DNA from: Xestospongia bergquistia
Taxonomy: Eukaryota; Porifera; Demospongiae; Haplosclerida; Petrosiidae
Reading direction: 5' to 3'
Assembly (NCBI GenBank): GCA_963965975.1
Contig: OZ014414.1
Span: 806,001 to 870,000 of the forward strand
DNA: 64,000 nt
Shown piece after piece: positions 34,201-46,399 of this stretch. Every line of letters starts with the position of its first letter. Within the stretch, counting starts at the first letter, position 1. The position numbers and the translations under genes were made by a program. Under the pieces are notes generated by a model. The model did no database searches and was not told the origin of the DNA. It saw only the letters and a list, made by a program, of their open reading frames with translations.

Positions 34201-37200
34201 AGGTTATGATCAAAAGTGTACGAACTGTTGTTAACGCAATTTAATTACTAACTATTTATTGCATTTTAAATATGAGGTACTGACAGGATAAAGTAATAAG
34301 TTACAAGTACATTTTGTTCATTGTAACTCATATTCTATGTACAAGTACAATTACAAGTGTTAACTTGTTGTGATGATGTTGAAGTTTAGTATTAGCAACA
34401 GTTATATTGTATAAATTGACAAAGGTCAAGTCAGAATAATAAAGAATAAGGAAAACAGTCTATTTATATCTTTGAAAACTCTCTTCCGTTTTCTTTTATG
34501 CCAGGTGAGGGTTCATCAATTTGTCACCATTCACTTCCAGGTTTTTTATATCACCCATTCTGTTTCGTGATTGGACAATAGATGAATGGATACACCTTAC
34601 ATACAACTCATTCATGGCTTTGTTCAAGCACGTGTCGTATTAAACACGCCTTTTTTTGAAAGAAGTAGCTACCGCGACTCTAACCAATGTTTTTATTGCG
34701 CGCGCTGTTACCGCAAATAATATATTATGTATTATTCGAAATCGTATAAAGGCACAGTTTGCTTTACAGTTAGACCAACACAATAAAAATCGCTTTAGAA
34801 TTCTTCTTTACTTCAACACGAAAGCCATGGCTTTAAATGGTTGTCTTGCAGCTGAAATGGACCACCTTTGGATGCACCGTTTTCAAGATTTGCGTCTCTC
34901 TCCTCCGAGTCCTTCAATCTCTAGTCCACCACCTCCTACTACTTTAGCCTACTTAGAAGATCCACTCCATTCCCATCCGAAGGAGCACCCTCCTGCAGGA
35001 ACTTTCCCAGACCCGCTAACAGTGCAAGAAGTGGATTTGGAGCGACGATGTCTGGGAACGCTAACCGATGCTTTGCGAGCCGTAGTTCAGTATGCGCATT
35101 CCAGTTATCGTGTTCCCATTTCGTTCCAAGTGAAGAGATTCGATCGTGCACAAGGTCAGATTTGGGTCAAAGTTAGTCCAGATGAGGTCCCAGAAGGCTT
35201 TGATCTCAAATATCTCCTCCAGCATATTAAATTTTATGAGAATATTCCACGATATGCCCGACTCCTTAATGTTGAAGACTACAAACTCAAAGCCACTTGC
35301 CAATATTTCCTTGATCTTCAAAGCCGTCCAGCAAGTGCTAGAGAAGAAGGCCTTGCTAACAATGTCGGACGTCTCAGGGAAACGATCACCCGAGCAATTA
35401 AATTTGTTCAAGAAATGGCTGCTGTTGGAATAATGGATCGTGATGTAGTGCAGCAACTTAGTGATGCACAATCCAAATTGCATGGGCTAGACATCACTGT
35501 AGACAAGTTTTGCACTTTCCAGCAGAATCGTCATGAAGTCCTACGAATGACTCATTCTTGGTTCTCCAACCCTGAGAAAGAGCAGATTGCAGCGCGTCAA
35601 GTCCACCAACAAATGTCTACCATCCTAGATGATCCTGACGTGGCACGGTACATTCTCCAAGTAGTTGCTCCCCGTCTCGGTCTCGTACCACTGACAGCTT
35701 TTTGATCTATCTCACCTTATTTCTTTGTATCTCCTTCGCATCACCAGTTCTTTAATACAGAGACACAATAACACAGAATAGTTGTATAATATATTAGTGT
35801 AATAAGATGTTCTGTGATATGAAATATATACATACATGCAAAGTAGAAATTGTTCCCCTTTGAAAAGTAAGTTATATCAAAGTGCTATATTTTCAGCCAG
35901 CCATAAGTTTGTTTTTGTTACTGTTTCTCTACCATGTATATTTTGCAGTGTGTGATAATGTCAGCATCTTATCTTAACACTCTACAATATGTATCATATC
36001 AGTAAGAGAAAAGCCTTCATCTGTTAATATCTCAAATCTTAATGTATTTTGTTAAATTTTAAAGAAGTGTATTATTTTCTTTTATATTAATTTTGTAATC
36101 TCTCCCCTTTTTTATTTAAAAGCACAAACTTGAAATGAAGTTGTATTTTTGTTTTTTGGTTGATATTATAAAGATGTGTGATTGTTTATGATTTGTTAAT
36201 GATTCTTGACGTTACAATAACATATTCAATAAAAATAAATCAACAACCAATTAACAATGAATTATAAATTGCAACCTTTAAAAATATATACATACTTAAT
36301 TCCGACGTTATCATGCATTCGCCAATAGATAGCAGATCAGACTCACATATACATGCTATACCTATATAACAATATTGTATCTGTGTTATATTAATTATTA
36401 ATATTTCTTAAGTGAGGTACATGTACCTGTATACATATATATTATATCATGCTTACCTATCCTCATAATAATTGGTTCACTTGAAGTAAACCTACATTTA
36501 CAATTATACATATATCCAAAGCAATTGTCTTTGTTGATACAACATTTTCTTCAAAAGTATTGTAGTATATAATACTTGTCTATATTAAGTGTCTTTGTGT
36601 AATGTATAATTGAATAAAAAGATCTTATTGTATATATAATACTTATTTGCAAACAAAACCAACTGTTGCTTAACAAGTTATAACTCAATTATATTAAGAG
36701 AGTGGCTGTGATGAGTGATATAAGTTTTTCTCAAAGGATATCATATTACTTTCGAAATAAAAGTAGAGTAACATAAACATGTCAATTTGTCCTTTTGATT
36801 TTTAGATTTATTAGATAGCATCACTACAACATACTAGTAGTGTGTCCTATATCCTTTGGATTATCTAAAATAAACCACAAGAGATAAATTTATTGTTTAT
36901 AATATCATTATGAAAATGTTATTTAGTAATCGTTTAATCGACAAACACTCACCAAAAACTGAGTTAGCCATGAAACAATTATTATGAGTTTTAATTTATA
37001 ACTTAAAGTTTAAGAATGGCTATTTCTAATGATGTAAAACTATTATGAATTGTTCCATCTATTTATCATAGAATATAACTATGATCTTCGACATCTGTAT
37101 CCTTAACTGGACTTAGTTAATTGTTGATTTTCATTGTATACATGATAGTACTTAAGTCAACAAATGAAGTGTATATAAATGTCTGGGTATGTCTGTGAAT

Positions 37201-39812
37201 AGATAGTAATAACAGACTTTGGTTGATAAAAAAATATATACTATTAATGGAGATAAACATAAGTTGAATGGTTGAGGTTTATACAGTAGGAGAAGATTTA
37301 CAGCTGTGGTTTTCAGTTAAGAGGAAATTAAATGTAATTAGTTAATATCAGTACTTACCATAATGATCTAAGTCTAGACTATTGTATAGGTGTACACCAT
37401 TGTGACCTAGTGTAGTCTTGAGGTTTACCAGTCTAGGTCACTATGGTGTGCACCTATGTAATAGTCTAGACTTAGGTCACTATGGTAACTACTGATATTA
37501 ACTAATTACCCTCTTAACTGAAAGCACAACTGTAAATGTTCTACTGTATAAAATGTAACTGTTTAATTTATGTTTATCTCTATTTATAGAATTTATTTTT
37601 TATCAATCAAAAGTCTGTTATTACTGTTAATTCACAGACATAGTGACCTGGATAGCAACTTCTAGATGACAAAGACCTATAGATTAGTAAACCTCTTAAC
37701 TAGAGTACATAAAGTGAGTGTGTAATCTATGTACACTATAGTGACCTAGATTGATAACTTGTAGATGACTACTTACCAGAGAGACTAGATTAACAAGCTC
37801 TAGACAAGTGTGTATAGATGGGTATGTACCATAGTGACCTAGATTGACAACTTGTAGATGACTACTTACCAGAGAGACTAAGCTCTAGACAAGTGTGTAT
37901 AGATGGGTATGTACCATAGTGACTTGGATTGGCAACATCTAGGTAACTACTCACCACAAAGTTGTGTACATTACATAGAATTAACATTATATTATTCTTT
38001 TGACATATAAACTTTAATTCACTGTTTTGAAACTCTTAACTTTTGTATACATTTGTATATCATCATACGCCTTACTATTGCCTAAACTAAAAGTAAACAG
38101 TTGCATTCAGTGAACAGGTTAAATTGTAAATGATGGCCACCACAAGATGAAATCAAAACTGAATTGAAAGATTTTTATGTTAATGATAGCATTGTTTGTA
38201 TACTGACCGTACAAATTGAAACTAATCTAATAGTTTACTTATTCCCTTGATATAACATGTTTGTGATAAAGGGTTCCCAATACATTGAACAAATATAGAA
38301 TGTACTTTCATTAGTAGACTGTTGTATCTAAACTACAAGTTATTAATAAAGTATTAATTGTTATACTTCATTTATCTCTATATTAATATATCCATCCTTC
38401 TATTGATCCATTTATCTATTCATTCATCCATCCACGCTTTCATTTCACTATTAAATTAATACAAAAAAACAACCAAAAAATAAGAAAAATTGTGAATTTT
38501 CTTTTACAAATTTACTTACAGAGATAAGATAAGATTGCCTTCATTGGTTAATTTCTTAATTGCCATATACATACATATATGTAGACCATATTCTATAATA
38601 CCACACTGTATATTTTATAGTAAAGCATATACATGTAATCATATTTGATCTATCTGTGCATGTACATGTACATGATATGATAGTATTCTTTCGTGTAGGT
38701 ACAATATCGAGTTCAACTGTGGTATGATTATGCTTTTACACAGCAACATATGTTAGGTAAGAGCCATATATGGCTTAGATGGGTAGATAAATGAATAGAG
38801 ATAGACAGATAAAGAGACAAAAAGATAGAAATGGGACTGAAATCTTTTTTCTAAAAGGGGAATATGATCTTTAGAAAACATAAACAGAATGTGCTAAGTC
38901 AGCATATTAATACATGTAGTACATGTTTGTGGTTAGTACAGTGGTTTGGAAGACTAGCTCCTATTGTTGTTGGTGTTCCCACTCTAAAAATAAAGATAAC
39001 AGTTAGAAATAAGTGTTAATGTGCTTTCACTTTCAGTTAATTTGTACAAAGGTATTGGTCAACGGTTACCTATATTATAGAACATTTATCTATATACTAA
39101 CTGACATTATTGCATAAAACTCTATCGTGCCATGATGTCAGGGTATTGCTTTAAACAATAACTCCATGATGTCATTACATCAAAAACATTGCCATCTGCT
39201 TAACAATGTATATATTATTCTATACAAAAAGAAAACACACAATAATTACTAAAAACATCAATAATGCTATTTATTGAATAAAGTAGATGTAATCAAACCA
39301 TCAATATACACAGCCATGTGTACTATAACTCTCAACTCGGACAGAGTATAACTACTATTATAGATATTTCCACATGCAATGGCCAAGACTTTGTTAACGA
39401 GATGTAACATATTGTTGACTAATGTGTTAATTAATAGTCCAAAGATAAGGACACTAAAACCTATAGGACAGGAAAAATACATCATGTAGTGTAATATAGA
39501 TTACTCATAATGATGTCACTTACAGCCAATGAAATCATTATGTGGTGACAGTGCGTTATATTTTGACGATGTACTGTTACTGTAATAGCAAATTTACTTT
39601 TAATGTTATGAATTTATATTACAATTTGCCCAGTATAAGAAAAGTGTTATCATTACTGACTTATTTGATAAGTTTTAATTTGATTGTTTTAGATGAAAAC
39701 AAAGCTTTGGACTCTCTACCAAAGAAGATGAGATCAGACATTGCGAAAAAAGCTCTTTTAGATACCTTATGTAAAGTGAAAATATTTCAGGTAAATAAGA
39801 AAAAGAGAGAGA

Positions 39813-39854
<42 letters not shown>

Positions 39855-42800
39855 ATGACACACATATAGACAAAAGGTTATACACAACATTTAAAACAAA
39901 ATGGATATAAGTAGATGTGCTTCAACTGACCAGCTGTTTACTTATTTCTCTAATATGTCTATATAAATTTATACATAGCTTATTCTAGTCATGTATTAAT
40001 TTATATTATAACAATGTCATGAATATTGCATACTGTCAAATATGGGTGTGTATGTATTGATAAGTCTTGACAAGGGCTTGATCTTAATCATGTATGTCTT
40101 GAGGTTAAGGTGGAAAAGGAGAGGCTCTAATCACATACTATAATGCTACTTACTTACTTTACATGTATAGGTTTCTAAGTAGCTTTGTGTAAGCCTTTGG
40201 ATAGTACTTATCATTATCATTAATATCCACTTAAAAGTAGCAAGCATGAGTTCTTAATAGAGAGTCCTATTAGTACAGTGAGTATTAATATTGACAGCTA
40301 AGCCTTAATACAATACAGTATGGTAAGTACATGTTAATACTGTACTAACAGTATTATACTACAAGGACCATACTGTATAGTTATATGTATAGTAATATAA
40401 GCTTGATAACTGATCTACTTTAATTCTTTTTTAGGGATTTGATAAATCCTTGTTCAGAGAATTAGCCCCCAAACTACGTCCTGTAATCTTTATACCGGGA
40501 GAGTACATCTGCGTAAAAGTAAGCTTGCCCAATTATCATGTTTGTTTTATCTACATATAATATTACTGCACCAGCAGTGCCTTGTACATGAATATCATAG
40601 TTGTGATAACTAAGTGGTAGTGATTGAAACTTCCTATACAGTTTGGTAATCCTACCTCATAGTTGTGGTTTTTAGGAACTTGATTAGTAGACAGTGTGGT
40701 ACAGTAAATAATACATTGATGGATGTATGTACATGTATGAGGAGGTAAATACACACAGCTCTTGACATGGAAATTATTACTTTTTGCTGCTGAAAACACT
40801 GCCTAGTAAATTAACTTCTCACCCATCCGTCCACCTGGTATAATATAACGTGCACCTGTGTTTCATTTTATGTTAAAAGGTCCTGTTCATCACCTTATAC
40901 AGATGTAGATGAACAACCTTAATGGATCAAGCCAACTGACATTTACTATTGTCAAGACAATTGGTGTTTAATTGATTCTATTCTATGTACTTTACTTAGT
41001 GTATACTCATTAAACCACACCTGTGATTTACAGATACACCTTCATTGCTCTTAACACCTGTGTCTAGGTGCCAAGAATAAATCACTATAACATACTGCAA
41101 TACATTGTTACCATAGTAACAATACTTAGGCAGCTGGTATGGCAGTGACTTGCATAATTAGTGTTTTTCCAATTTGAAAGGTAGCTTGTGAATTATATAC
41201 TGGTATAATGACTGGCTTGATAAAAGGTCAGGTTTGATAGTTGCACTTAACAGAATTAAAAGTATGTTTATTTTTTTATAGCATTTTCGTTTCTGTTTAC
41301 TCAATTGATAGAAAATATCAGGATATATATTCATATCACAGTTTCTATAGTATTAATGTATAGTACACCATGTTGACCGAAAATAGATATTGCTATGAAG
41401 AACTAAAGTTAGGAACTCAAACATTAGCACATGTGTATAGTTTTGTTTAAATATATTTACAACTTGACCCCATTCTCTAAACCTAAACTTCTACATGTGG
41501 ATGCTTAATTATTAAGCCTACATGTGCATTTGTGAATCACTGACTTGGAAGTTTTGTTGGCTCAAAAGGTCATTCATATGAATCCTATAAAAATGCTAAA
41601 ATCATCTCTAGGACAATTATCACATTATTGAAAGGTTGGATTGTATCAGTTGTGACACACCTCATCTTCAAATTACTACTTACATATGCAGACAGTAAAG
41701 GAGATCCAAGTTTTTCTGTTACTGATAAGGACTTATAGAAATTTAATAATGTATAGCTACTACCTTAAAGGAATCCACTGACTGTATTCCTAAAGAACAA
41801 TGGTGGGTGGAGCTCTATCCACTAGGCACTATTCTTTTACTGCATGTTAAGCTGAATGCCCTAAGCATTAGGTGTATTCTTAAGGAGGATTGGTGGATAT
41901 GACTACCCACTAGTCTCACTGTATGATCTGGGACATAACATTTATACACAAAGAATTAAAACTGACATTAACACTCCATGGTAAAGTTGAAAGAACCACT
42001 TTGTTATAATTAAGAAACTTCTTTGTATTGGCAAAAATAGTTTATTCAAGCAATTTGATAACTTAATTACTAATCTCATGTTACAATTAAAAGTGTTATT
42101 CTCTTCTTCAGGGAGAAATTGGCAAAGAGATGTACATTGTTAGTCATGGTAGAGTTGTTGTACTGGGTGGAGCCAATGACACTGAAATATTAGCTGAACT
42201 AGGTCCAGGAAGTGTCTTTGGAGAAATTAGGTATCATCATATTATATCAATAATATAATAATGTACATATGAAGAGATATTTATTGGATCGAGATTACAA
42301 GATGTCTAATTGTTATGTGTAAATGATAATTTATTTATTGCATAATACCATTTCCTTTTCATGTTTTTATAATGAAATGGAGGACAACCATAGATACCAA
42401 CTGTACTATAAAATGTATTGTAACTATTGTAATAACATGTGTGATTACATGTATAATTGTAATGGAATTGTATAAGTTTTTATAAATATACAAAATTGTT
42501 GTTTTTTGTTTACATAGTTTGTTAGCTGTTAATGGAGGGAATAGAAGAACAGCATATGTTAGATCGAAGCATTTTACTCATTTATATGTCCTCAGCAAGA
42601 AAGATCTTCATGAGACTTTAGTTGATTATCCCAATGCACAAGAAACGTTGAGAAAAAAAGCCAAGTAAGAAAGATTACTCTATTTTAACTATTGTATAAG
42701 ATTCATTGTACTTATAGAAATTGCCCTAAGTTTGATTGAAAGTGCTAATGATAATTAGAATGGATTAGAATGTTGTATGTATAGAATGCAAGGTGAGGTA

Positions 42801-45640
42801 TTTCCTCTCCTATCATATGCAATTAGCACTGAAGTTCATTTTAATTATAGGACTGACTAACACAATGTCTACGAAGCGTTAAATAATCCATGCTATAATA
42901 TGTACTACCCCTAGCTATCCCTATCCCTATTAGACAAGACTAATGGTATTTATAAGAACAATGTTACTATTACCACAGTCAAGTAACCACCATTAAATTG
43001 AAACAATGTCTATTTTACGCATCTCAGATTTCTCATACATCAAGACAAGAAGAGGCAACGTAACAGACAATCAGTAGCTCAATCAACTGTGGCAGCTTTT
43101 AAATCATCTGAAAGAAATGTTCAAGTGAGAAGAAGAGAGCAAAGTAAGAAATCAGACCTGATCATGCACTCTCTTGACCTAAACACTGTGCTAATAGATT
43201 TTATGAACATATTTGATAGCACATCAGATAGAAACAAAATGTCTGGGGACAGACTTATTAAATTCTTAACAAAAAGCCGTCATAGTGTTCAGGCTTGTTC
43301 TCATTCAATATTCTTTAGCTGTACAACGTATGTCTTTCTTATAAGATATGACACATTATTAGTGGAAACTTATAACCACAATATCAGAAGGTCATTTATA
43401 TGCTTTAGGAGAGAATTTCATTATGTATTAGCTTGTTTTAATAAGTAGACATATGGATAACATCTCAGATAAATGTTGTACTGCAGCCCCCACCCACGCT
43501 TTAAGCAGCCCTGCCTGGTACTCAATTTTGGATGGGTAGAGCTGAGCTGACTTCATATTTTTACAAACCTAAGCAGTCTCTCATCACATAAATGTTCTTA
43601 CTCAATGTTCCTTAGCTTCGGGGAAAGCTATCTAACCACTCCAATTAACCACCATTGTCCTTTACTATATTGTAACTCATAATTAGATACTCCTGTAACC
43701 TAGGTTACTGTAATAAGTGATACATATGTAGTAGGTGTACATATGGTTCCGTCAATATTATAGGTCCCCCTCCAATGTAATAAGTGATACATATGTAGTA
43801 GGTGTACATATGGTTCCGTCAATGTTATAGGTCCCCCTCCAATGTAATAAGTGATACATATGTAGTAGGTGTACATATGGTTCCGTCAATATAATAGGTC
43901 CCCCTCCAATGTAATAAGTGATACATATGTAGTAGGTGTACATATGGTTCCGTCAATATTATAGGTCCCCCTCCAATGTAATAAGTGATACATATGTAGT
44001 AGGTGTACATATGGTTCCGTCAATATTATAGGTCCCCCTCCAATGTAATAAGTGATACATATGTAGTAGGTGTACATATGGTTCCGTCAATATAATAGGT
44101 CCCCCTCCAATGTAATAAGTGATACATATGTAGTAGGTGTACATATGGTTCCGTCAATATTATAGGTCCCCCTCCAATGTAATAAGTGATACATATGTAG
44201 TAGGTGTACATATGGTTCCGTCAATATTATAGGTCCCCCTCCAAATGTAATAAGTGATACATATGTAGTAGGTGTACATATGGTTCCGTCAATATTATAG
44301 GTCCCCCTCCAATGTAATAAGTGATACATATGTAGTAGGTGTACATATGGTTCCGTCAATATTATAGGTCCCCCTCCAATGTAATAAGTGATACATATGT
44401 AGTAGGTGTACATATGGTTCCGTCAATATTATAGGTCCCCCTCCAATGTAATAAGTGATACATATGTAGTAGGTGTACATATGGTTCCGTCAATATTATA
44501 GGTCCCCCTCCAATGTAATAAGTGATACATATGTAGTAGGTGTACATATGGTTCCATCAATATTATAGGTCCCCCTCCAATGTAATAAGTGATACATATG
44601 TAGTAGGTGTACATATGGTTCCATCAATATTATAGGTCCCCCTCCAATGTAATAAGTGATACATATGTAGTAGGTGTACATATGGTTCCGTCAATATTAT
44701 AGGTCCCCCTCCAAATGTTCCTGTAATTGAAGTATTTGAAGCAGAAGTTTACACACATCCTGAAGAAACTCAACCTGTTCCTAATGCCAAGACAGTCTCA
44801 CAATGTCCAAAATCCTCATCACCAGTTACATTAGATCAACCTGTACATAGGATATGTTCTACAGATGTGGGTTCATCACCAACAGAAAGGAAACACACTG
44901 GACAACCAACTATTTCACCACAGATGAAATCTGTTCCATTTAAATGTGCAGATAATCAGTTGTTTTTCCCAGCAGTAGATAGCTTGTCTGATTTAGAAAA
45001 ACCTAAGTCATCATTAATGAAGACAGTGCAATTTTATCATAAAGATAGTTTAACTTTTCTTCCAGCAGTGGACCTATCATGTACTGTATCAACACCAAAA
45101 CCTAGATCGCCATTGCTAAAGTCTTTCTCAGCAGAATCTACAGATAGCTCATCTCTTCCTCCAACATCACCCACAGTGCTCTCAGTGCAAAAACATCAAG
45201 CATCACAACTTGCTAAATTAACTTCAACAGAACAGCCTGCATCGAAAGTCAAGTCTATGGAAATATCATCTATGTCTGGTACTAATGCTTATAAATCTCT
45301 ATGGCCATCACCAAGTGAGATTAGAAAGAGATCGTCAGATCATTTAAGTAAAGATGTAACAGAGGTAGCAGATAGTGATGCCCCATTGACAAAGTTACCG
45401 CCATCTTTGTGGCCAAAATCAAAGAAAGTTATTTCAAAAAGTCAAACAAGAGAGTTTGTTAGTGACAGTACTCCAATTGATGAGACATTTACATCGAACA
45501 GAAGTACCTCCTTGTGGTCACAGGCTAAAAATTTAATGGGGTCTCTTGATTTAAAAGGACAACATGAAAGAAGGAATAAGATGTCCAACACACAAAACTG
45601 GATGCATACATCTAACATCATTGAAGAAGACTGCGTGTAA
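27657..45640 (+). CDS. CNGB-like: Cyclic-nucleotide-gated cation channel, beta-subunit-like (15 exons)
   Basis: Exons: 27657-28155, 28571-28774, 28981-29255, 29504-29647, 30023-30087, 30142-30264, 32514-32661, 32939-33040, 38699-38756, 39693-39790, 40435-40518, 42112-42230, 42518-42664, 43028-43143, 44703-45640. They sum to 3120 nt (1039 residues) with consistent phases and GT..AG borders. Exons 1-2 encode a polar N-tail. Exon 3 holds S1-S2 ([20 protein letters not shown]). Exon 4 holds S3-S4 ([14 protein letters not shown]). Exons 6-7 hold S5, pore and S6 ([13 protein letters not shown]). Exons 8-10 form the C-linker ([13 protein letters not shown]). Exons 11-13 form the cyclic-nucleotide-binding domain, with [13 protein letters not shown], the phosphate-binding [17 protein letters not shown] and LYVLSKKDL. 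Exon 15 is a long disordered Ser/Pro tail. CNBD and C-linker are closest to vertebrate CNGB chains as I recall them. The filter lacks the Glu of CNGA. Exon 1 could instead start at the ATG at 27672. A poly(A) signal AATAAA lies at 45799. Confidence 0.85.
28222..28271. repeat. (TA)n microsatellite
   Basis: A pure TA run within CNG intron 1, abutting the transposon-like fragment. Confidence 0.9.
28272..28525 (-). mobile_element. Penelope-like or related retroelement terminal fragment (inferred)
   Basis: A GC-richer block inside CNG intron 1, bounded on one side by the TA run. On the minus strand it includes a hammerhead-type motif at 28369-28411. Such minimal hammerheads are known in the terminal repeats of Penelope-like retroelements, which is the reason for the assignment. 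No reverse-transcriptase coding sequence is present. Confidence 0.45.
28369..28411 (-). ncRNA. Minimal hammerhead ribozyme motif
   Basis: On the minus strand the order is GCTGT, CTGATGA, T-CGC-ATAAC-GCG-T, GAAA, CT-CGG-AG, TA, ACAGC. The core CUGAUGA...GAAA is complete. Stem I pairs GCUGU with ACAGC (5 bp, perfect). Stem II pairs CGC with GCG, with a U-U mismatch at its base where G-C is usual. Stem III is the very short CU/AG helix with a 3-nt loop plus the A-U pair. Cleavage would follow GUA. Short stem III is the form described for Penelope-like retroelements. It lies antisense to CNG intron 1. Activity is not shown by sequence alone. Confidence 0.65.
30373..31589. repeat. 23-bp minisatellite, about 53 copies, in CNG intron 6
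   Basis: The unit AATACCCAAATATGGAACACAAT repeats without indels. It varies mainly at one base (GAACAC versus GAACCC), and three units carry AATTATGG instead of AAATATGG. Because 23 is not a multiple of three and the unit has no stop on the minus strand, long meaningless reading frames cross it in all three minus frames. It sits between the S5 and pore exons of the channel gene. Confidence 0.95.
31925..32275. repeat. Array of the dispersed ~60-bp GTAAGTACTGATG / CTTACTAATGG family
   Basis: Five or six degenerate units contain GTAAGTACTGATGTTCA...CTAGTCTAGA.CTTACTAATGGTA.CTATC. They are the reverse complement of the arrays at 52230 and 54163. A degenerate piece lies at about 33090-33260. The array lies in CNG intron 6. 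Confidence 0.75.
32739..32892. mobile_element. 154-bp hAT-type MITE with 8-bp target duplication
   Basis: The ends are CAGGGATGGGGTCAAATACAT and, inverted, CAGGCTTGGGGTCAAATACAT. Flanking octamers GGTTGGAT (32731-32738) and GGTTTGAT (32893-32900) match at 7 of 8 bases, as expected for a hAT target duplication. The interior is AAATAC-rich repeat. It lies in CNG intron 7 and has no coding capacity. Confidence 0.8.
34827..35705 (+). CDS. Nested intronless gene, unknown protein of 292 residues
   Basis: The whole gene lies in CNG intron 8 (33041-38698), on the same strand. I start at the ATG at 34827 (GCCATGG context, [16 protein letters not shown]). The frame is open further upstream, but that part looks like 5' leader. 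The protein has a Pro/Ser-rich stretch ([16 protein letters not shown], about residues 25-41), then a mostly helical, charged region to the end, with no signal peptide or membrane segment. I recognise no domain. Its base composition is clearly less AT-rich than the surrounding intron and codon use looks like a real gene. Upstream are an inverted CCAAT box (GATTGGACAAT, 34571) and an E-box (CACGTG, 34629). AATAAA lies at 36228. It could be a retrocopy of a spliced gene or an old intronless gene. Confidence 0.75.
   Translation: MALNGCLAAEMDHLWMHRFQDLRLSPPSPSISSPPPPTTLAYLEDPLHSHPKEHPPAGTFPDPLTVQEVDLERRCLGTLTDALRAVVQYAHSSYRVPISFQVKRFDRAQGQIWVKVSPDEVPEGFDLKYLLQHIKFYENIPRYARLLNVEDYKLKATCQYFLDLQSRPASAREEGLANNVGRLRETITRAIKFVQEMAAVGIMDRDVVQQLSDAQSKLHGLDITVDKFCTFQQNRHEVLRMTHSWFSNPEKEQIAARQVHQQMSTILDDPDVARYILQVVAPRLGLVPLTAF
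37188..37642. repeat. ~455-bp fold-back (inverted repeat) element
   Basis: The left arm (about 37188-37410) and right arm (about 37428-37642) are inverted copies over ~215 bp, roughly 80% alike by eye. For example, GTCTGTGAAT, AGATAAACATAA, TTCAGTTAAGAGG and AAGTCTAGACTATTG all recur as complements. A short loop lies near 37415. Arm tips contain the dispersed GTGACCTAG / CTTACCA family motifs. It lies in CNG intron 8 and would form a long RNA hairpin in the pre-mRNA. Confidence 0.75.
37660..37965. repeat. Degenerate tandem repeats related to the GTGACCTAG family
   Basis: Two to four copies of a unit with ATAGTGACCTAGATTG.CAACTTGTAGATGACTACTTACCAGAGAGACTA follow the fold-back element. The remainder of the intron to 38698 shows no gene. 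Confidence 0.6.
39804..39854. repeat. (GA)n microsatellite next to a splice donor
   Basis: A purine-only GA run begins about 14 bases after the donor of CNG exon 10 (GTAAAT at 39791). Confidence 0.85.
43711..44713. repeat. 67-bp minisatellite of 15 copies containing the last CNG splice acceptor
   Basis: The unit runs TAATAAGTGATACATATG...GTCAATATTATAG followed by GTCCCCCTCCAATG. Copies are nearly identical (ATTATAG versus ATAATAG, CCGTC versus CCATC, one extra A near 44244). The final copy carries the true intron-exon border, with exon 15 starting at 44703 (GTCCCCCTCCAAATGTTCC). Each earlier copy repeats the acceptor plus the first ~12 exon bases. Confidence 0.93.
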
Positions 45641-46399
45641 ATCCCTTAGTCTTCTTTGAATGTGCTTCACTTTTAATTTTGTATTCTATGGGTATGTAGA
45701 TGTCTGTTGAAATTTTAATTTCAATATTTCAGTCAACCAATTGTAAAGTGGTACATTATATCAAATCTCCCATATCTGGCTATATTAATTAATTAATGAA
45801 TAAACCATATATTAATTATTAATTACAATTTCTGACTATACAATTTTAAAATCTTTATCAAAACAGTTGGTTATGATGATTATACAACAAGAGATTATTC
45901 AACAGTTTGTTTTAAGTTCTAATCAACACCAATCTTGTTCTTTGCGCAAAATACTATATGAATCTAGAAAACCTTTTGCTGACTTGCTAAAAGAATTCGG
46001 TCCAGAAGAAGTGGGTGTGTCCCTATGGTAACAAACAAGTTATAAAAACTAAAAAGACATATATAGTAAAATCGGGAATATATAACCAGCTGGTTGGAAT
46101 GATGCAACTAATTAGAGCAACTCAACTATCTAACGCTTTCTTTTGTTCTTTTAGGGGGTTCATCTTAGATGGCCTGACAATTATATTCATAACTTAACAG
46201 GTACTTAGAGTTACAAACAGATTTTAAAGTTTGTTTTGGTTGTCTGTCCTCCAACTGCCACAGGGCAGGAACAAGACTAAGTAAAAGAATTGCTTATAAA
46301 AATGTAATCCTGTCCCCTGAGGGTAGGCACAAGACTCCTGCAATGTCTTGTTGCCAAGCAACAATAAGAGCAAATAAGAGATGGTTGGTCATTCCTTTT
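45641..46399. other. 3' flank between convergent genes, with a possible 52-codon ORF
   Basis: A poly(A) signal AATAAA lies at 45799. From 45873 to 46031 the plus strand is open (MMIIQQEIIQQFVLSSNQ ... KEFGPEEVGVSLW, stop). Composition is more gene-like than the surroundings, but I find no splice partner or homologue. Coding status is uncertain. Confidence 0.3.

Noticed and set aside
41770..41930. Two similar ~45-bp blocks (TATTC.TAA.GA..ATTGGTGG...CCCACTAG) that might be a transposon remnant
   Set aside because: Only a short direct similarity. No inverted ends or coding sequence.
43144..43448. Read-through of CNG exon 14 to a stop at 43448
   Set aside because: The donor at 43144 (AAAGTAAG) joins in phase to the long exon at 44703. 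The read-through peptide has no recognisable sequence, although retention of the intron as an alternative end cannot be excluded.
43758..44681. Repeated ~61-codon minus-strand frames ([15 protein letters not shown])
   Set aside because: Each is the 67-bp minisatellite read in a rotating frame, antisense to the CNG intron.
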